Counted from the stretch's first letter, positions 17,292 to 26,385 are shown. The stretch is DNA of 64,000 bases from Chloroflexus aurantiacus J-10-fl (GCF_000018865.1 NC_010175.1:5194542-5258541); one strand, 5' to 3'. Made by a program: numbers and translations. The notes: generated from the letters alone by a model not told the origin.

Positions 17292-18188
17292 ATGCTCGAT
17301 CTCTACAAACTCGATATCTTTACCCGCGTTGTAGCCGCCGGGAGTCTCAGCAAAGCGGCTGAACAGCTACACATGACGCAATCAGGGGTGAGCCAGCATA
17401 TCCGTGCGCTCGAAGATTCGTTAGGCACTGAACTCTTCGTGCGTGGCCGGCGTGGTGTTGAGCTGACGCCAGCCGGTCAACGTCTGCTGGCGTATTGTGA
17501 GGGCATTTTTCGCCTGGTCGCCGAGGCCGAACTGGCAGTGACTGATGTTGCCGGTCTGCGAGATGGACAGTTGACGATTGGGGTGACACCCGGTGTAAGT
17601 GCCTATCTCTTGCCTGAATGGGTGCAGATGTTTCGCCAGCGCTATCCCAACCTCGCCGTGAGCGCCCAAACCGGCACGACGCCATCTATCGTGAATGAAT
17701 TACGGAACGGCAGCCTCGATCTGGGTGCAATCGAGGGCGAACTCGATAGCGCGGAACGTGATTTGCAGCAACAGGCGCTGCGCGAATTCGATCAATACGT
17801 CGTCGTTGGTCGCCGCCATCCGTGGTGGGGGCGCAGTGAGGTTCATTTGCAAGAGCTGGCCGGTCAGCCGATGGTGATGCGCCAATCGAGCAGTCAAACG
17901 CGCGTCTGGCTCGATCATGCCCTGCGCGAGCAATCATTAACGCCCCGCATCATCGCCGAACTCGACAATCTGGAGTCGATTAAGCGCATGGTGATGATCG
18001 GAACCGGCCTGACAATCCTGCCGCTCTACGCTGTAACTGCCGAACAAGAAGTTGGTGCCCTGCATCCCATCCCTATCGCGGGCCGGCCACTACGCCGCAC
18101 ACTACGCCTGCTATGGCGGGCAACCCGCCCCCTATCACCGGTGGCGTATGCCTTCCGACAATTACTCATTGCGCATTACGGTCATTGA
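17292..18188 (+). CDS. LysR-family regulator, divergent from the sulfide operon
   Basis: A 298-residue LysR-type regulator: winged helix-turn-helix at residues 1-60 (GSLSKAAEQLHMTQSGVSQHIRALE, then LGTELFVRGRRGVELT) and a periplasmic-binding-protein-like effector domain from about 90. It resembles the CysL/CbbR-like branch, but the effector cannot be read from sequence. CAGGAGCAACG supports the start. It is transcribed away from the CstB-like/DUF1641/sqr genes across a 284-base gap, the usual arrangement for a LysR protein that controls its neighbour. Its 3' end overlaps the anti-sigma gene on the other strand by 23 bases. Confidence 0.9.
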   Translation: MLDLYKLDIFTRVVAAGSLSKAAEQLHMTQSGVSQHIRALEDSLGTELFVRGRRGVELTPAGQRLLAYCEGIFRLVAEAELAVTDVAGLRDGQLTIGVTPGVSAYLLPEWVQMFRQRYPNLAVSAQTGTTPSIVNELRNGSLDLGAIEGELDSAERDLQQQALREFDQYVVVGRRHPWWGRSEVHLQELAGQPMVMRQSSSQTRVWLDHALREQSLTPRIIAELDNLESIKRMVMIGTGLTILPLYAVTAEQEVGALHPIPIAGRPLRRTLRLLWRATRPLSPVAYAFRQLLIAHYGH

Positions 18189-18444
18189 TTTTTGCCCGCA
18201 GACGTTGTTGCATCTGAACAATTAAACGTTCTTCCAAAGCAGGTGGTAATGGCAGTGGTTCATCTTCAAGGTGATGGAGCAGGCTAATTGTCTGCCGCAA
18301 CGACGCCAGTAATTGCCGGCAATCTGGACAACGACGAAGTTGCTCTTCCAACTCACTACATTCAGTCGCACTCAATTCACCATCGAGATAATCGTTCAGA
18401 AGATCGATGAGTTCATGACAGGAATGATGGTCACTGGTCAACAT
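18166..18444 (-). CDS. Soluble zinc-finger-type anti-sigma factor
   Basis: A 92-residue protein with an anti-sigma zf-HC2 fold: HSCHELIDLLNDYLDGELSATECSELEEQLRRCPDCRQLL near residues 6-45. The C-P-D-C pair is intact, but the ZAS histidine (H-x3-C-x2-C) is replaced by Gln, which may weaken or change zinc binding. There is no membrane segment, so it should be cytoplasmic like RsrA/ChrR. It starts inside the end of the upstream sigma gene (14-base overlap), indicating translational coupling, and its stop lies within the LysR gene end. It would hold the partner sigma factor inactive until a signal releases it. Confidence 0.8.
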   Translation of the reverse strand: MLTSDHHSCHELIDLLNDYLDGELSATECSELEEQLRRCPDCRQLLASLRQTISLLHHLEDEPLPLPPALEERLIVQMQQRLRAKINDRNAQ

Positions 18445-19057
18445 CACGCTGCTCCTCCACCGCTTCGACATAGCGAGCCAGCAGTTCGCGCAGGCGCAAG
18501 CGGGCACGATGCAGACGCACCTTCACCGCTGCCGGACTGATGCCCAGTTGTCTGGCCGTCTCTTCAGTACTCAAATGCTCAATATCGCGCAAGACTATCA
18601 CGACCCGCAATGCATCGGGTAATGTGGTGATTGCCTGCATAATTTCGCGCCGTAATTCCTCATCGAGTACAGTCCTGGCCGGATCAACAGCCCAGCGTGG
18701 TGCCAATTGCGAGAGTGAGGTTTCGCTGCTGAGATCACCTATTTCGTCAAGGTCAAGCTGCGCCCGCTTCTGCCGCAGCAGCATCAATCCCTCATTCGAT
18801 GCAATCCGGTAGAGCCAGCTTCGTAGACTGCCTGCACCGGTATATTCCGGTAACGCTGCACACGCCTTGATGAAGGTCGTCTGCAACACATTCTCAGCTT
18901 CGTCAGCATCACCTACCAGGTTGAGTGCGCGGGCATACACAAGCGGGGCAAAACGTTTTACAAAACACGTACAGGCATCAGGGTCACCGCGCCGCAAACC
19001 GGCCAGCAGTGCCTCTTCATCATCGTACAGCGACAGATCAATGGATAGTCCCGACAC
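18431..19057 (-). CDS. ECF-type RNA polymerase sigma factor
   Basis: A 208-residue ECF sigma factor. Region 2 is visible near residues 25-95 (FVKRFAPLVYARALNLVGD, then ENVLQTTFIKACAAL and SWLYRIASNEGL). Region 4 is near 150-200 (LRVVIVLRDIEHLSTEETARQLGISPAAVKVRLHRARLRLRELL). A GTG start at 19057 is chosen because GGAGGA lies six bases upstream; the longer ATG form at 19168 would add a Cys-rich N terminus without a ribosome site. Its stop overlaps the anti-sigma start. The target regulon is unknown; the nearby sulfide and thiol genes make a redox or sulfide signal plausible. Confidence 0.92.
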   Translation of the reverse strand: MSGLSIDLSLYDDEEALLAGLRRGDPDACTCFVKRFAPLVYARALNLVGDADEAENVLQTTFIKACAALPEYTGAGSLRSWLYRIASNEGLMLLRQKRAQLDLDEIGDLSSETSLSQLAPRWAVDPARTVLDEELRREIMQAITTLPDALRVVIVLRDIEHLSTEETARQLGISPAAVKVRLHRARLRLRELLARYVEAVEEQRDVDQ

Positions 19058-19281
19058 AGCAATTCCTCCAGCACAGCTACTTTTTCCAGTATAGCATGTC
19101 TGCGCTGGACAGCTCTCTGTGCTTTGATCAGCTAAACCCGTTTCACAGCAATCTGTTGCAGAGCGCATTGCGTAGACATCAACCTGCGCTCTACCGAAAG
19201 CAATCCGCGAGGTTCAACAGCTATCGCCGGTAGCCCTGTCCTCATAAACCGGCTATGCCTCAAGCGGCTGTCTGCACAACG

Positions 19282-19324
19282 CTATCGGGATAGCTGAAAG
19301 CATCAACTTCAGCTATCCCGATAG
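19282..19324 (-). terminator. 17-bp hairpin after the thioredoxin-fold gene
   Basis: A perfect 17-bp stem (19282-19298 with 19308-19324) and a 9-base loop, 63 bases past the stop at 19387. It lies between two genes on the same strand and probably ends the upstream message. The rest of the 329-base gap upstream of the sigma gene shows nothing else I can support. Confidence 0.65.
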
Positions 19325-19386
19325 GAGAGCAGGACGGCACCAGCTTTCCTGTAGTCTACAGAGGTATTACTCTCGCAGAGCAGGCA

Positions 19387-20049
19387 TTACGCCGCCGCAG
19401 CAATCGCTTCCCGCAGTTTATTGACCATCATCCCTTCGGGCACTGCACCTTCGATATGCACGAGATCATCTATGACGGTCTTGGGCACTCCCATCACCGC
19501 GTAGCGGTCGCCCAATTCGGGGAATTCGGTCACTTCGATGCCTTCGGCAGAGATGTACGGACTGGCCAGAGCCAGGCGGTACGCCATCACCACTGCGCGC
19601 GGGCAGTACGGACAGGTTGGCGTCACAAAGACTTGCAAGTGCATTGGGGATTGAATCGTCTCCAACAGCGCCATGGTTGCCGGTTGCAAGTCAGGCTGTA
19701 CCGCACCACCGGCCAGACGGATAGCTTCAATTAAGGAAGCAAATTCATAACCACTGGGCAATCCGGCAAAGCGCAGGCCGTGATTCTGCCGCTCTTCACC
19801 AACCAGGAAAACAATTCCCGGCGCTTTGTCAACACCCAATTCCGCAGCATAGGCACTATCCTGATCCAGATCATAGACGTGCAGACTCAGCATTGGATGG
19901 AGAGCCACAACTTCTTGCAACAGTTCCTGGGTGACCTCGCTGTACTCACCACTTTCGGCAGAGGTGAAGAGCACGATGTCTACCGGTCGATTCAGACCTG
20001 TAAATGCTCCCTGCACCGCCTTGCGATCTTTTTCCTGCATAAGAGCCAT
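19387..20049 (-). CDS. Double thioredoxin-fold (PDO-type) protein
   Basis: A 220-residue protein made of two thioredoxin/glutaredoxin folds, like archaeal and Aquifex protein disulfide oxidoreductases. The C-terminal fold has a CPYC active site (VTPTCPYCPR near residues 138-147) and the cis-Pro loop MGVPKTV near 190. In the N-terminal fold the equivalent site reads TSAESGEYS, with no cysteines, so only one catalytic centre remains. The ATG at 20049 follows AAAGGA. Likely role: cytoplasmic disulfide reduction or alkylhydroperoxidase-type electron transfer. No partner reductase is adjacent. Confidence 0.85.
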   Translation of the reverse strand: MALMQEKDRKAVQGAFTGLNRPVDIVLFTSAESGEYSEVTQELLQEVVALHPMLSLHVYDLDQDSAYAAELGVDKAPGIVFLVGEERQNHGLRFAGLPSGYEFASLIEAIRLAGGAVQPDLQPATMALLETIQSPMHLQVFVTPTCPYCPRAVVMAYRLALASPYISAEGIEVTEFPELGDRYAVMGVPKTVIDDLVHIEGAVPEGMMVNKLREAIAAAA

Positions 20050-20125
20050 GTGTTGTTCCTTTCACAATAATTCGCATCACTACCAATAAGATGCAAGGCC
20101 GGTGCGTTTAGTTACATTGCCGGTC

Positions 20126-21316
20126 TCAGGCACGGCCTTCTCTCATAGCTATGATACCAAAGCCTACCCCGCACAGCACCAGGATTCCGGCTAACGTGCT
20201 ATTCACCGCATAACCGGCAGTCACGCTCAACCACGGGGCTACAAGCGAACCGAGAATCCGTCCACCGCCGATACTGGCCGTCATTGCCGCGAGTACTGTG
20301 CCACGGCCCTGCGCACTGAGACCACTGATCAAGGGGAAGGTCGAGACGATGGCAAACTCAAAACATAAATCAAACGCCAGCAGCAAAATCAGAAACGTGA
20401 GCCAGGACGTACTCTGCGGCAACAAAAGCAACCAGACACCTACCAGCGCAAACCCACCAAGTACTGCCCGGCGCTTACCGATGCGGTCGGTGAAGAGGGT
20501 TGCTGCCAGTGAACCGATCAGTTCAACGACCCCTAACAATCCGAAGACGAGACCCAATTCTGTCGTGGTAGCCCCAAATGTGTACTCTAACCAGCCCGCG
20601 TAGCTGACAAAAATCAACTCAACGGCTGCCATCTGCACAAAGATAAAACTCAGCGCGGCCAGGATAACCGGTTTGAGCACGATCTGGATTGGATTGACCC
20701 CGGCAGATGTATCGCCACCGAACTGTGTGTAGTGAATGCGTTCATCGTTTGGTAGCATTGTCATCAAGGCAACCGTGGCAATACCAACAACCGTCAGACC
20801 GGCAAAAACCATTGCCAGGCCAAACTGTTCTGCTACCCAGGTTACCAGTGGTATACCGAGCAACGCCGAGAGCGCCCAGCTCAGTTCCAGCACTCCCAGC
20901 AAACGTGCCCGTTGAGAATAGTGACTGCGAGCGCTTACATAGCTCTGCAATGCCGGCATCGCAATCGCCACCGCCAGACCGACAAGCGCATACCCGGACA
21001 GGAATAGCCCAAAACTACTACTCACCCCACAAACTGCAACCCCCAACACAAAGATAATCCCGCCCCAGAGGATCACAATCCGATCACCAAACCGATCACT
21101 CAACACCCCACCCAACGGACTCAGCAGTGATGCGGCAACCTGGACGGTTATCAGCAGACTGGCTGTACTCAAATCCACGGCAAAACTGGCAGCAAGAAAC
21201 GTCAGCAATGGATAGACCAGACGAAAGACCAGACTGATCAGCCAGCGCATCCAAACCAGCATTGCCACGTGGAACCACGATAGTGTCTGCAAATTCGTTG
21301 TGGTGCCTGTTATCAT
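20126..21316 (-). CDS. Major facilitator superfamily transporter
   Basis: A 396-residue membrane protein with about twelve hydrophobic segments. The conserved loop between segments 2 and 3 is visible as GGVLSDRFGDRIVILWGG near residues 58-75, and TDRIGKRRAVLGG in the second half is the matching repeat. Substrate cannot be told from sequence. It lies 76 bases upstream of the thioredoxin-fold gene on the same strand. No strong ribosome site precedes the ATG at 21316, so the start is uncertain by a few residues. Confidence 0.85.
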   Translation of the reverse strand: MITGTTTNLQTLSWFHVAMLVWMRWLISLVFRLVYPLLTFLAASFAVDLSTASLLITVQVAASLLSPLGGVLSDRFGDRIVILWGGIIFVLGVAVCGVSSSFGLFLSGYALVGLAVAIAMPALQSYVSARSHYSQRARLLGVLELSWALSALLGIPLVTWVAEQFGLAMVFAGLTVVGIATVALMTMLPNDERIHYTQFGGDTSAGVNPIQIVLKPVILAALSFIFVQMAAVELIFVSYAGWLEYTFGATTTELGLVFGLLGVVELIGSLAATLFTDRIGKRRAVLGGFALVGVWLLLLPQSTSWLTFLILLLAFDLCFEFAIVSTFPLISGLSAQGRGTVLAAMTASIGGGRILGSLVAPWLSVTAGYAVNSTLAGILVLCGVGFGIIAMREGRA

Positions 21317-21405
21317 ACCCGTGATACTCTTTCATTGACAGTCAGTTCACAGCAGGCTATCATTTTAGCTACCGTAATCGCTGTTTAGACAACAACCTTA
21401 TACGT

Positions 21406-22122
21406 ATGCAACGCCAATATCACTCGTGGCACAGCCCTGCCCTTAACCGAACGATGGAACTCCTTGTTTTTGGTCATGCTGGTGCGCCGGTCCTGGTCTT
21501 TCCCACATCGCATGGCCGTTTTTACGAGTACGAAGACCGGGGGATGGTGGCAGCACTCAGTCATCATCTTGAACAGGGTTGGATACAGCTTATTTGTGTC
21601 GATAGTGTTTATAGCGAAAGCTGGTACAACTACACTGCCGACACCGATGCCCGCATCTGGCGCGAAGAACAGTACGAGCACTACCTGATAACTGAAGTGT
21701 TACCGCTTGTGCGCCATCTCAACCCTAACCCGTTCCTGATCGCCACCGGCTGCTCATTCGGGGCCAGTGAGGCTGTGGTTTTTACCCTGCGTCATCCGGG
21801 TCTGGTACGGCGGGTGATTGGTTTATCGGGACTCTACGATCTAAAGCGATTTTTCAGCACCTATACGCAGGGTGTCTATTTTCACAATCCGGTAGACTTT
21901 GTGCCCAATTTAAACGATCAATGGACAATAGATCGCCTGCGTGAAACTGACATCATACTGGTCACCGGGCGTGACGATCCGTCAGCGTGGTCGAATGAGT
22001 TGTTGTCGAGTCAATTGTGGGCGAAAGGCATCGGTAATGCGTTGCGCATTTGGGATGGCTGGTACCACGATTGGCCCTACTGGCAACGTATGATTGTACA
22101 ATACATTGGCGGGCATGATTAA
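21406..22122 (+). CDS. Alpha/beta-hydrolase of the putative esterase family
   Basis: A 238-residue alpha/beta-hydrolase. The nucleophile elbow is GCSFGA near residues 115-120 with Ser as nucleophile. The oxyanion region lies near LVFPTSHGRFYEYEDRGM (30-47). Candidate acid and base are the Asp in VTGRDDP near 190 and the His in GWYHDWPYW near 222. There is no signal peptide. It resembles the esterase D / antigen 85-like putative esterase group. The substrate is unknown, and so is the reason for its place between the MFS gene (divergent) and the Tad-like cluster. No clear ribosome site precedes the ATG. Confidence 0.8.
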   Translation: MQRQYHSWHSPALNRTMELLVFGHAGAPVLVFPTSHGRFYEYEDRGMVAALSHHLEQGWIQLICVDSVYSESWYNYTADTDARIWREEQYEHYLITEVLPLVRHLNPNPFLIATGCSFGASEAVVFTLRHPGLVRRVIGLSGLYDLKRFFSTYTQGVYFHNPVDFVPNLNDQWTIDRLRETDIILVTGRDDPSAWSNELLSSQLWAKGIGNALRIWDGWYHDWPYWQRMIVQYIGGHD

Positions 22123-22140
22123 AGGCTATATACGGCTAAT

Positions 22141-22240
22141 GGGTACGTGAAAACCCGATCGGAAACCTGAATATATCAGGCACGGAAGAAATATATTCCA
22201 GGGGAGCTGTTAGCGAGCTGAGTAGAAAAGCTACTTCTAG
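22141..22240 (+). promoter_or_regulatory. Run of small hairpins upstream of the Tad-like cluster
   Basis: AT-rich sequence with four close stem-loops: GGGT...ACCC (22141-22156), CCTGA-ATATA-TCAGG (22166-22180), GGAA...TTCC (22184-22199) and AGTAG-AAAAG-CTACT (22221-22235). It lies in the 327-base gap between the esterase gene and the first TadE-like gene. It does not match any riboswitch consensus I know. A GCACAGGC-GCCTGTGC hairpin follows at 22286-22306, similar to one at 33316-33335. Confidence 0.35.
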
Positions 22241-22449
22241 TCGCGATCAAGGGGTCTGATTCATAACAGACTGAACATTAGAGCATGGCACAGGCACAAA
22301 GCCTGTGCTATCCTTTCTCGCAGTATATTCCCGGCCAGAATCCACCGTCATGCCCTTGTAAAAAAGCCGGTACCTTCGGACTATTCAACCATCCTGTGAG
22401 CCGTTCTATACTGATAACCAGAGCAAAAGCTTTTGCGGGAGTGCGTGCT

Positions 22450-23028
22450 ATGCAGAACAAACCCGGACAATCTATCGTTGAGATGGCACTCTTGCTGCCG
22501 GTTATGCTGATCGTCTTGTTTGGTATCATCGAATTCGGCTATCTGATCTTCGCCTATTCGATGGTATCGCAGGCGGCACGTAATGGTGCCGAGGCAGCCG
22601 CGCAATTGCCGCCATACGAAAGCTGGCTACAATTGCGGAACAACCCGCCGGCTAATTATCCCGGCTTTACAGCAGATGCCTGCGTGCGCGGGATTATGGA
22701 AGCGATCCGGTCGGACATTGTGCTGTTCGATGGCAGCGGGAATGAGGGACGGCGGATTGAGGATTATGTCATCATTCGCTATCCGAATGGTGGTCAAACT
22801 CGAAATCTCAACGACCGCGGGCCGATTGAGATCGAGATTAACTACCCGGTACGGAGCATTACGCCGCTCTTCGACTTGATTGGGCTGCAAGATGGCACGC
22901 TCAACCTGCGTGTCGTGCAGCGCCGTTCGATTGAGAACCTGGGCGTCGATCCCAGAAATCCACGTGGCGTAGCCTGTGCCCGCAATGTTGCCGATTGGCA
23001 AGAGATGCAAGTGCTGATGCAACCGTAG
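22450..23028 (+). CDS. TadE-like pseudopilin-type membrane protein
   Basis: A 192-residue TadE-family protein. The N terminus has the TadE signature: GQSIVEMALLLPVMLIVLFGIIEFGYLIFAYSMVSQAARNGAEAA, a short positively charged leader with a Glu in a single TM helix, as in prepilin-like proteins. The rest is extracytoplasmic. The start at 22450 has GGGAG nine bases upstream; a longer frame to 22285 runs through a hairpin and is unlikely. First of four genes (two TadE-like, one TadG-like, one kelch protein). None of the ATPase, secretin or platform genes of a Tad pilus system is nearby. Confidence 0.88.
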   Translation: MQNKPGQSIVEMALLLPVMLIVLFGIIEFGYLIFAYSMVSQAARNGAEAAAQLPPYESWLQLRNNPPANYPGFTADACVRGIMEAIRSDIVLFDGSGNEGRRIEDYVIIRYPNGGQTRNLNDRGPIEIEINYPVRSITPLFDLIGLQDGTLNLRVVQRRSIENLGVDPRNPRGVACARNVADWQEMQVLMQP

Positions 23029-23040
23029 GAGAGTGGGGAC

Positions 23041-23640
23041 ATGATGAACACGAAACGTCGTCGCAAAACAGTCGGCCAGGCGATAGTTGAATTTGCCCTC
23101 TCGGCTACGGTCATTTTTCTCTTGCTCGCCGCAGCCGTTGATCTCGGTCTGATCTTCTTTACGCTTCAGGCGTTACGGGCCGCAGCCCAGGAAGGTGCCA
23201 CTTATGGTAGCTATCCGGTGGTGGTTACCAACAGCAGTGGCCAAGTGACCGCAGTAACCCTGAACTATACCGAAATTTTTCGTCGTATTCGTACTGCCGG
23301 TGGCACCCAGCCGATGGGGGTAGCAAATCTGCTTGATCTGAATGGCGACGGGGTGGATGATGCCAACCAGACGGCTGTTTTCAATGCAAGTAACCCGACG
23401 AATCCAAATGGTTTTGTGATTATTGAAAACCCCAAAGGTGCCAATCCAGCGAACCTGAGTGGAACATGCGCAACTACGACACCGCGGGTCGATATGCGCA
23501 ACGCCGGTCAGAATTGCTGGATCAGAGTAACTATTCGCTATCGTTACCGGCTCTTCTTCCCATTCGCACCGGCATTCGGACAGGAGATTATTCTGCGCGT
23601 TACGCACACGATGCCTATTCGTAGTCAATTTGTCGGCTGA
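23041..23640 (+). CDS. Second TadE/TadF-like membrane protein
   Basis: A 199-residue protein with the TadE/F-type N terminus: GQAIVEFALSATVIFLLLAAAVDLGLIFFTLQALRAAAQEGATYG. It is a single TM helix with a conserved Glu, followed by an extracytoplasmic domain. It includes a D-x-D-x-D-rich stretch (LLDLNGDGVDDANQT near 97-111) resembling a calcium-binding dockerin/EF-type loop. TAGGAGAGTGGGGAC gives a ribosome site; ATGs at 23041 and 23044 are both possible. It starts 12 bases after the first TadE-like gene, so they are cotranscribed. Confidence 0.88.
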   Translation: MMNTKRRRKTVGQAIVEFALSATVIFLLLAAAVDLGLIFFTLQALRAAAQEGATYGSYPVVVTNSSGQVTAVTLNYTEIFRRIRTAGGTQPMGVANLLDLNGDGVDDANQTAVFNASNPTNPNGFVIIENPKGANPANLSGTCATTTPRVDMRNAGQNCWIRVTIRYRYRLFFPFAPAFGQEIILRVTHTMPIRSQFVG

Positions 23641-23711
23641 CAGACGACAGCCCGCCACCGTTTAAGTCACGCTCCTACACTATGGTGTCAACGCAGCAAC
23701 TGGAGGAAAGT

Positions 23712-26267
23712 ATGGTGAAGAGAACACACACGTATCGCCCGCTCAAACGGGTGCGCGGGCAGAGCATCCCGCTCCTGGCCCTGATGATCGTCGTCTTAAT
23801 CGGAATGGTTGCGCTGTCGGTTGACGTCGGGCGCACCTTCTCTGAGGAGCGACGCGCTGTAGCCGCAGCTAACGCTGCTTCGCTGTCGGCGATGAATACC
23901 TATATTCGCCGACCGGCCGGGACAACCAATACGGTTATCTACGACTCGATTGTCAATTCGCTCCGCTCAAACGGGATCGATCTGGCCAACAACCCGAATA
24001 TTCGGATGGAGGCCTACTATTTGAATGCCCGTGGCGAACCGATTGAGGGTGGTGCCCAAATCACCCGCGATGGTACGGTAGCCCCGGACAATGTGGCCTA
24101 TATTCAGGTCAATCTGGAGGGTGAAGTAGATACCTTCTTCGCCCGGGTTGTCAATCAAAACCAGTTGCCGATTGCCGCAACCGCCTACGCCGGCACCTGT
24201 CCGCCCACAGATGGCGTGTATCCGATTGCCATTGATAACGACTACATCAGTGGCAATGAATTCCGCAACCCGGGCGATCAGAATGGTGATGGGAAGATTG
24301 ATAACAACTGGCAAAAGCTCACCAGCGGCACGTACAAGGGCTATACCACGATGCGGCTCTACCTGACCGAAAACAACGTGCCTGGTGGCTTCGGCTGGCT
24401 GCGCTGGCTCAATGGCCGAGGAGCGAGTGGTGCCAATGCTAACAGCGCCCAGGAGCTGGAGCTGGCATTGAGCGGTACCGGTTCGCTCTCAAAAGGGTTT
24501 ATGGAAGTTACACCCTGGCCGGCCCCGAATTTACCCCAACCCACCGGCTATCCTGAACAGCCCGGTCAACTGAATGTCGGCGACTGGGTCTATGGCAGCT
24601 CTGGCTTCACTGCCAGCAATGATCGGCGGGCTGCACTCGATGCGCACATCAGCAACGGTACGCGCATGATCCTGCCAATCTACGACGTTGCCGTTGGCCA
24701 GGGATCGAATGCAGCCTATCGTGTTGTCCGCTTTGGCCTCTTTGTTATGACAGCATATGGACGTGAGCGTAACCGCCCCTACATGGATTTTATCTTCCTC
24801 GGTGATCCTGATCGGCAGGGTACGGCTTGTTCGGCTACACCACCGCCCCCTGAAGATACCAGCATCGTACGTCTGACCGGTAGTGTTGAGCTGTGGCCGG
24901 AGTATCAAATCGTGGCTAATGATCGCCCGCCGGTTCAGTATGTAGTTATCCTCGACGCAACCGGCTCGATGAGCATGAACTTCAATGGTCAAGGTAAGCT
25001 CAATGGGCAAACCCGCCAGTGCATTACCGGCCCGCCCGGGTGGCCGTTTCCGGATGACCCCAGTTGTGATGGTTCACCAAACTTTGCCTGGACTCCGCGC
25101 GAAGAGCGCCGTATCTATGTTGCGAAAGAGGCGGTTCGGCTCTTGATCAAACAAACCAATATGCCCGGAAATCCGGGATACGATCCCACTCGCCCAATCG
25201 ATCAAATGGCCATCGTTTGGTTTAACCAGGATGTACCGGAAAGCCGGATTATGCTGGGTGGTTTCAGTTCTGATCCGGCCGCGCTTGATCGAGCCGTGTT
25301 AGATGCCGGTAAAGTCAACAACGATCCATATCTGTCACAAGGTGGTACCAATACGGCTGGTGCATTCTACCGGGTTGGTCAACTGCTCGGACGCGCACCG
25401 ACAGGAACGACACAACTCGGACGAGAGTGGACCTATCGACGGGCAATCATTCTGGTTACCGATGGTTTGGCCAATATCTTCCTCAATACGAGCAATGGTA
25501 ACCTGAATGGTGGTCAGAGTGGCATGACTACTTACCCGACCGGTCACCCGTGCCGCTATTCTGGTGTAGCTGATGACGCTCCGTGTCAAACTACCGAGAT
25601 CGGTGGTAAATACCAGGGCCGTGATCGACCAATTACTCAGATGGTACAGGAAGCCACGAAGATTAAGTCTAATCAGGCTGTACAGACCGATATCTACGTA
25701 CTGGCGATTTCAACTGTACCAACAGTTGGTCTGAAAGATGGCGTTGCCTCAACACCCCGTCACTTCTATATGGCATCGAGCCTTGAACGAGACTCAGAAG
25801 GCTTGACCAATGTAGATCGGATGATGCTGGCTATCAACGCCGAGGTTGAAGGTGCACCTTGTATCAGCGGCAGTGATGGTGAATGGCGCGGAACTATTCC
25901 CGGCAATCACTTCCAGTCGGTTGGTGGTTTGCGCTATCCGAACGTGGGTGAGGTCATTCTCGAAGACTTCTCGACCGGAAGTGTTTATCGGACACCAATT
26001 GTGGCTGGTACCGATGGTCGGGTGCGCTACACCTTCGAGGAGATTCCACGCGGTACCTACCGCTTGCAGGCCTATCTCTTCTACCGCCACCCGCTCGACC
26101 CGCCCACGGCGATGCCACGGATGTATAGCCAGCTCTTCAACGGCAGTTCGAGCCAGTCTGATATGGTAGTTGTGCTTGAACCAAGTGGGCAGGGGGCCGG
26201 CTTCATCTCGACAATTGAGCAGAATCTGCGCCTGCGCCTTGACGGGAATGTATGTAGTGTAAACTAG
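23712..26267 (+). CDS. TadG-like von Willebrand factor A protein
   Basis: An 851-residue membrane-anchored surface protein. The N terminus is TadG-like: GQSIPLLALMIVVLIGMVALSVDVGRTFSEERRAVAAANAASLSAM, a single TM helix. A von Willebrand A domain lies at about 400-690 with a MIDAS motif VILDATGSMS, the downstream Thr in GGTNTAG and Asp in VTDGLAN. A Cna-B-like beta domain near the end (GEVILEDFSTGS...RGTYRLQAYLF) may give a stalk. GGAGGAAAGT precedes the ATG at 23712. It follows the TadE-like genes by 71 bases. Likely roles are adhesion or gliding-related surface contacts; no partner is visible. Confidence 0.88.
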   Translation: MVKRTHTYRPLKRVRGQSIPLLALMIVVLIGMVALSVDVGRTFSEERRAVAAANAASLSAMNTYIRRPAGTTNTVIYDSIVNSLRSNGIDLANNPNIRMEAYYLNARGEPIEGGAQITRDGTVAPDNVAYIQVNLEGEVDTFFARVVNQNQLPIAATAYAGTCPPTDGVYPIAIDNDYISGNEFRNPGDQNGDGKIDNNWQKLTSGTYKGYTTMRLYLTENNVPGGFGWLRWLNGRGASGANANSAQELELALSGTGSLSKGFMEVTPWPAPNLPQPTGYPEQPGQLNVGDWVYGSSGFTASNDRRAALDAHISNGTRMILPIYDVAVGQGSNAAYRVVRFGLFVMTAYGRERNRPYMDFIFLGDPDRQGTACSATPPPPEDTSIVRLTGSVELWPEYQIVANDRPPVQYVVILDATGSMSMNFNGQGKLNGQTRQCITGPPGWPFPDDPSCDGSPNFAWTPREERRIYVAKEAVRLLIKQTNMPGNPGYDPTRPIDQMAIVWFNQDVPESRIMLGGFSSDPAALDRAVLDAGKVNNDPYLSQGGTNTAGAFYRVGQLLGRAPTGTTQLGREWTYRRAIILVTDGLANIFLNTSNGNLNGGQSGMTTYPTGHPCRYSGVADDAPCQTTEIGGKYQGRDRPITQMVQEATKIKSNQAVQTDIYVLAISTVPTVGLKDGVASTPRHFYMASSLERDSEGLTNVDRMMLAINAEVEGAPCISGSDGEWRGTIPGNHFQSVGGLRYPNVGEVILEDFSTGSVYRTPIVAGTDGRVRYTFEEIPRGTYRLQAYLFYRHPLDPPTAMPRMYSQLFNGSSSQSDMVVVLEPSGQGAGFISTIEQNLRLRLDGNVCSVN

Positions 26268-26385
26268 GTAGGTAGGGTTGTGCCGCAGAGATGCCATGGT
26301 GCGTCTCTGCGGCTTTTGTGTATCATTACGTCATTTCCCCATCAACTGCGCTATCAGGTTCACACTGGCTGCGAGGAGGTTCCTG

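Noticed and set aside
22285..22449. N-terminal extension of the first TadE-like protein by 55 residues
   Set aside because: It would cross a hairpin and place unrelated residues before the prepilin-like signal; the ATG at 22450 has a ribosome site.
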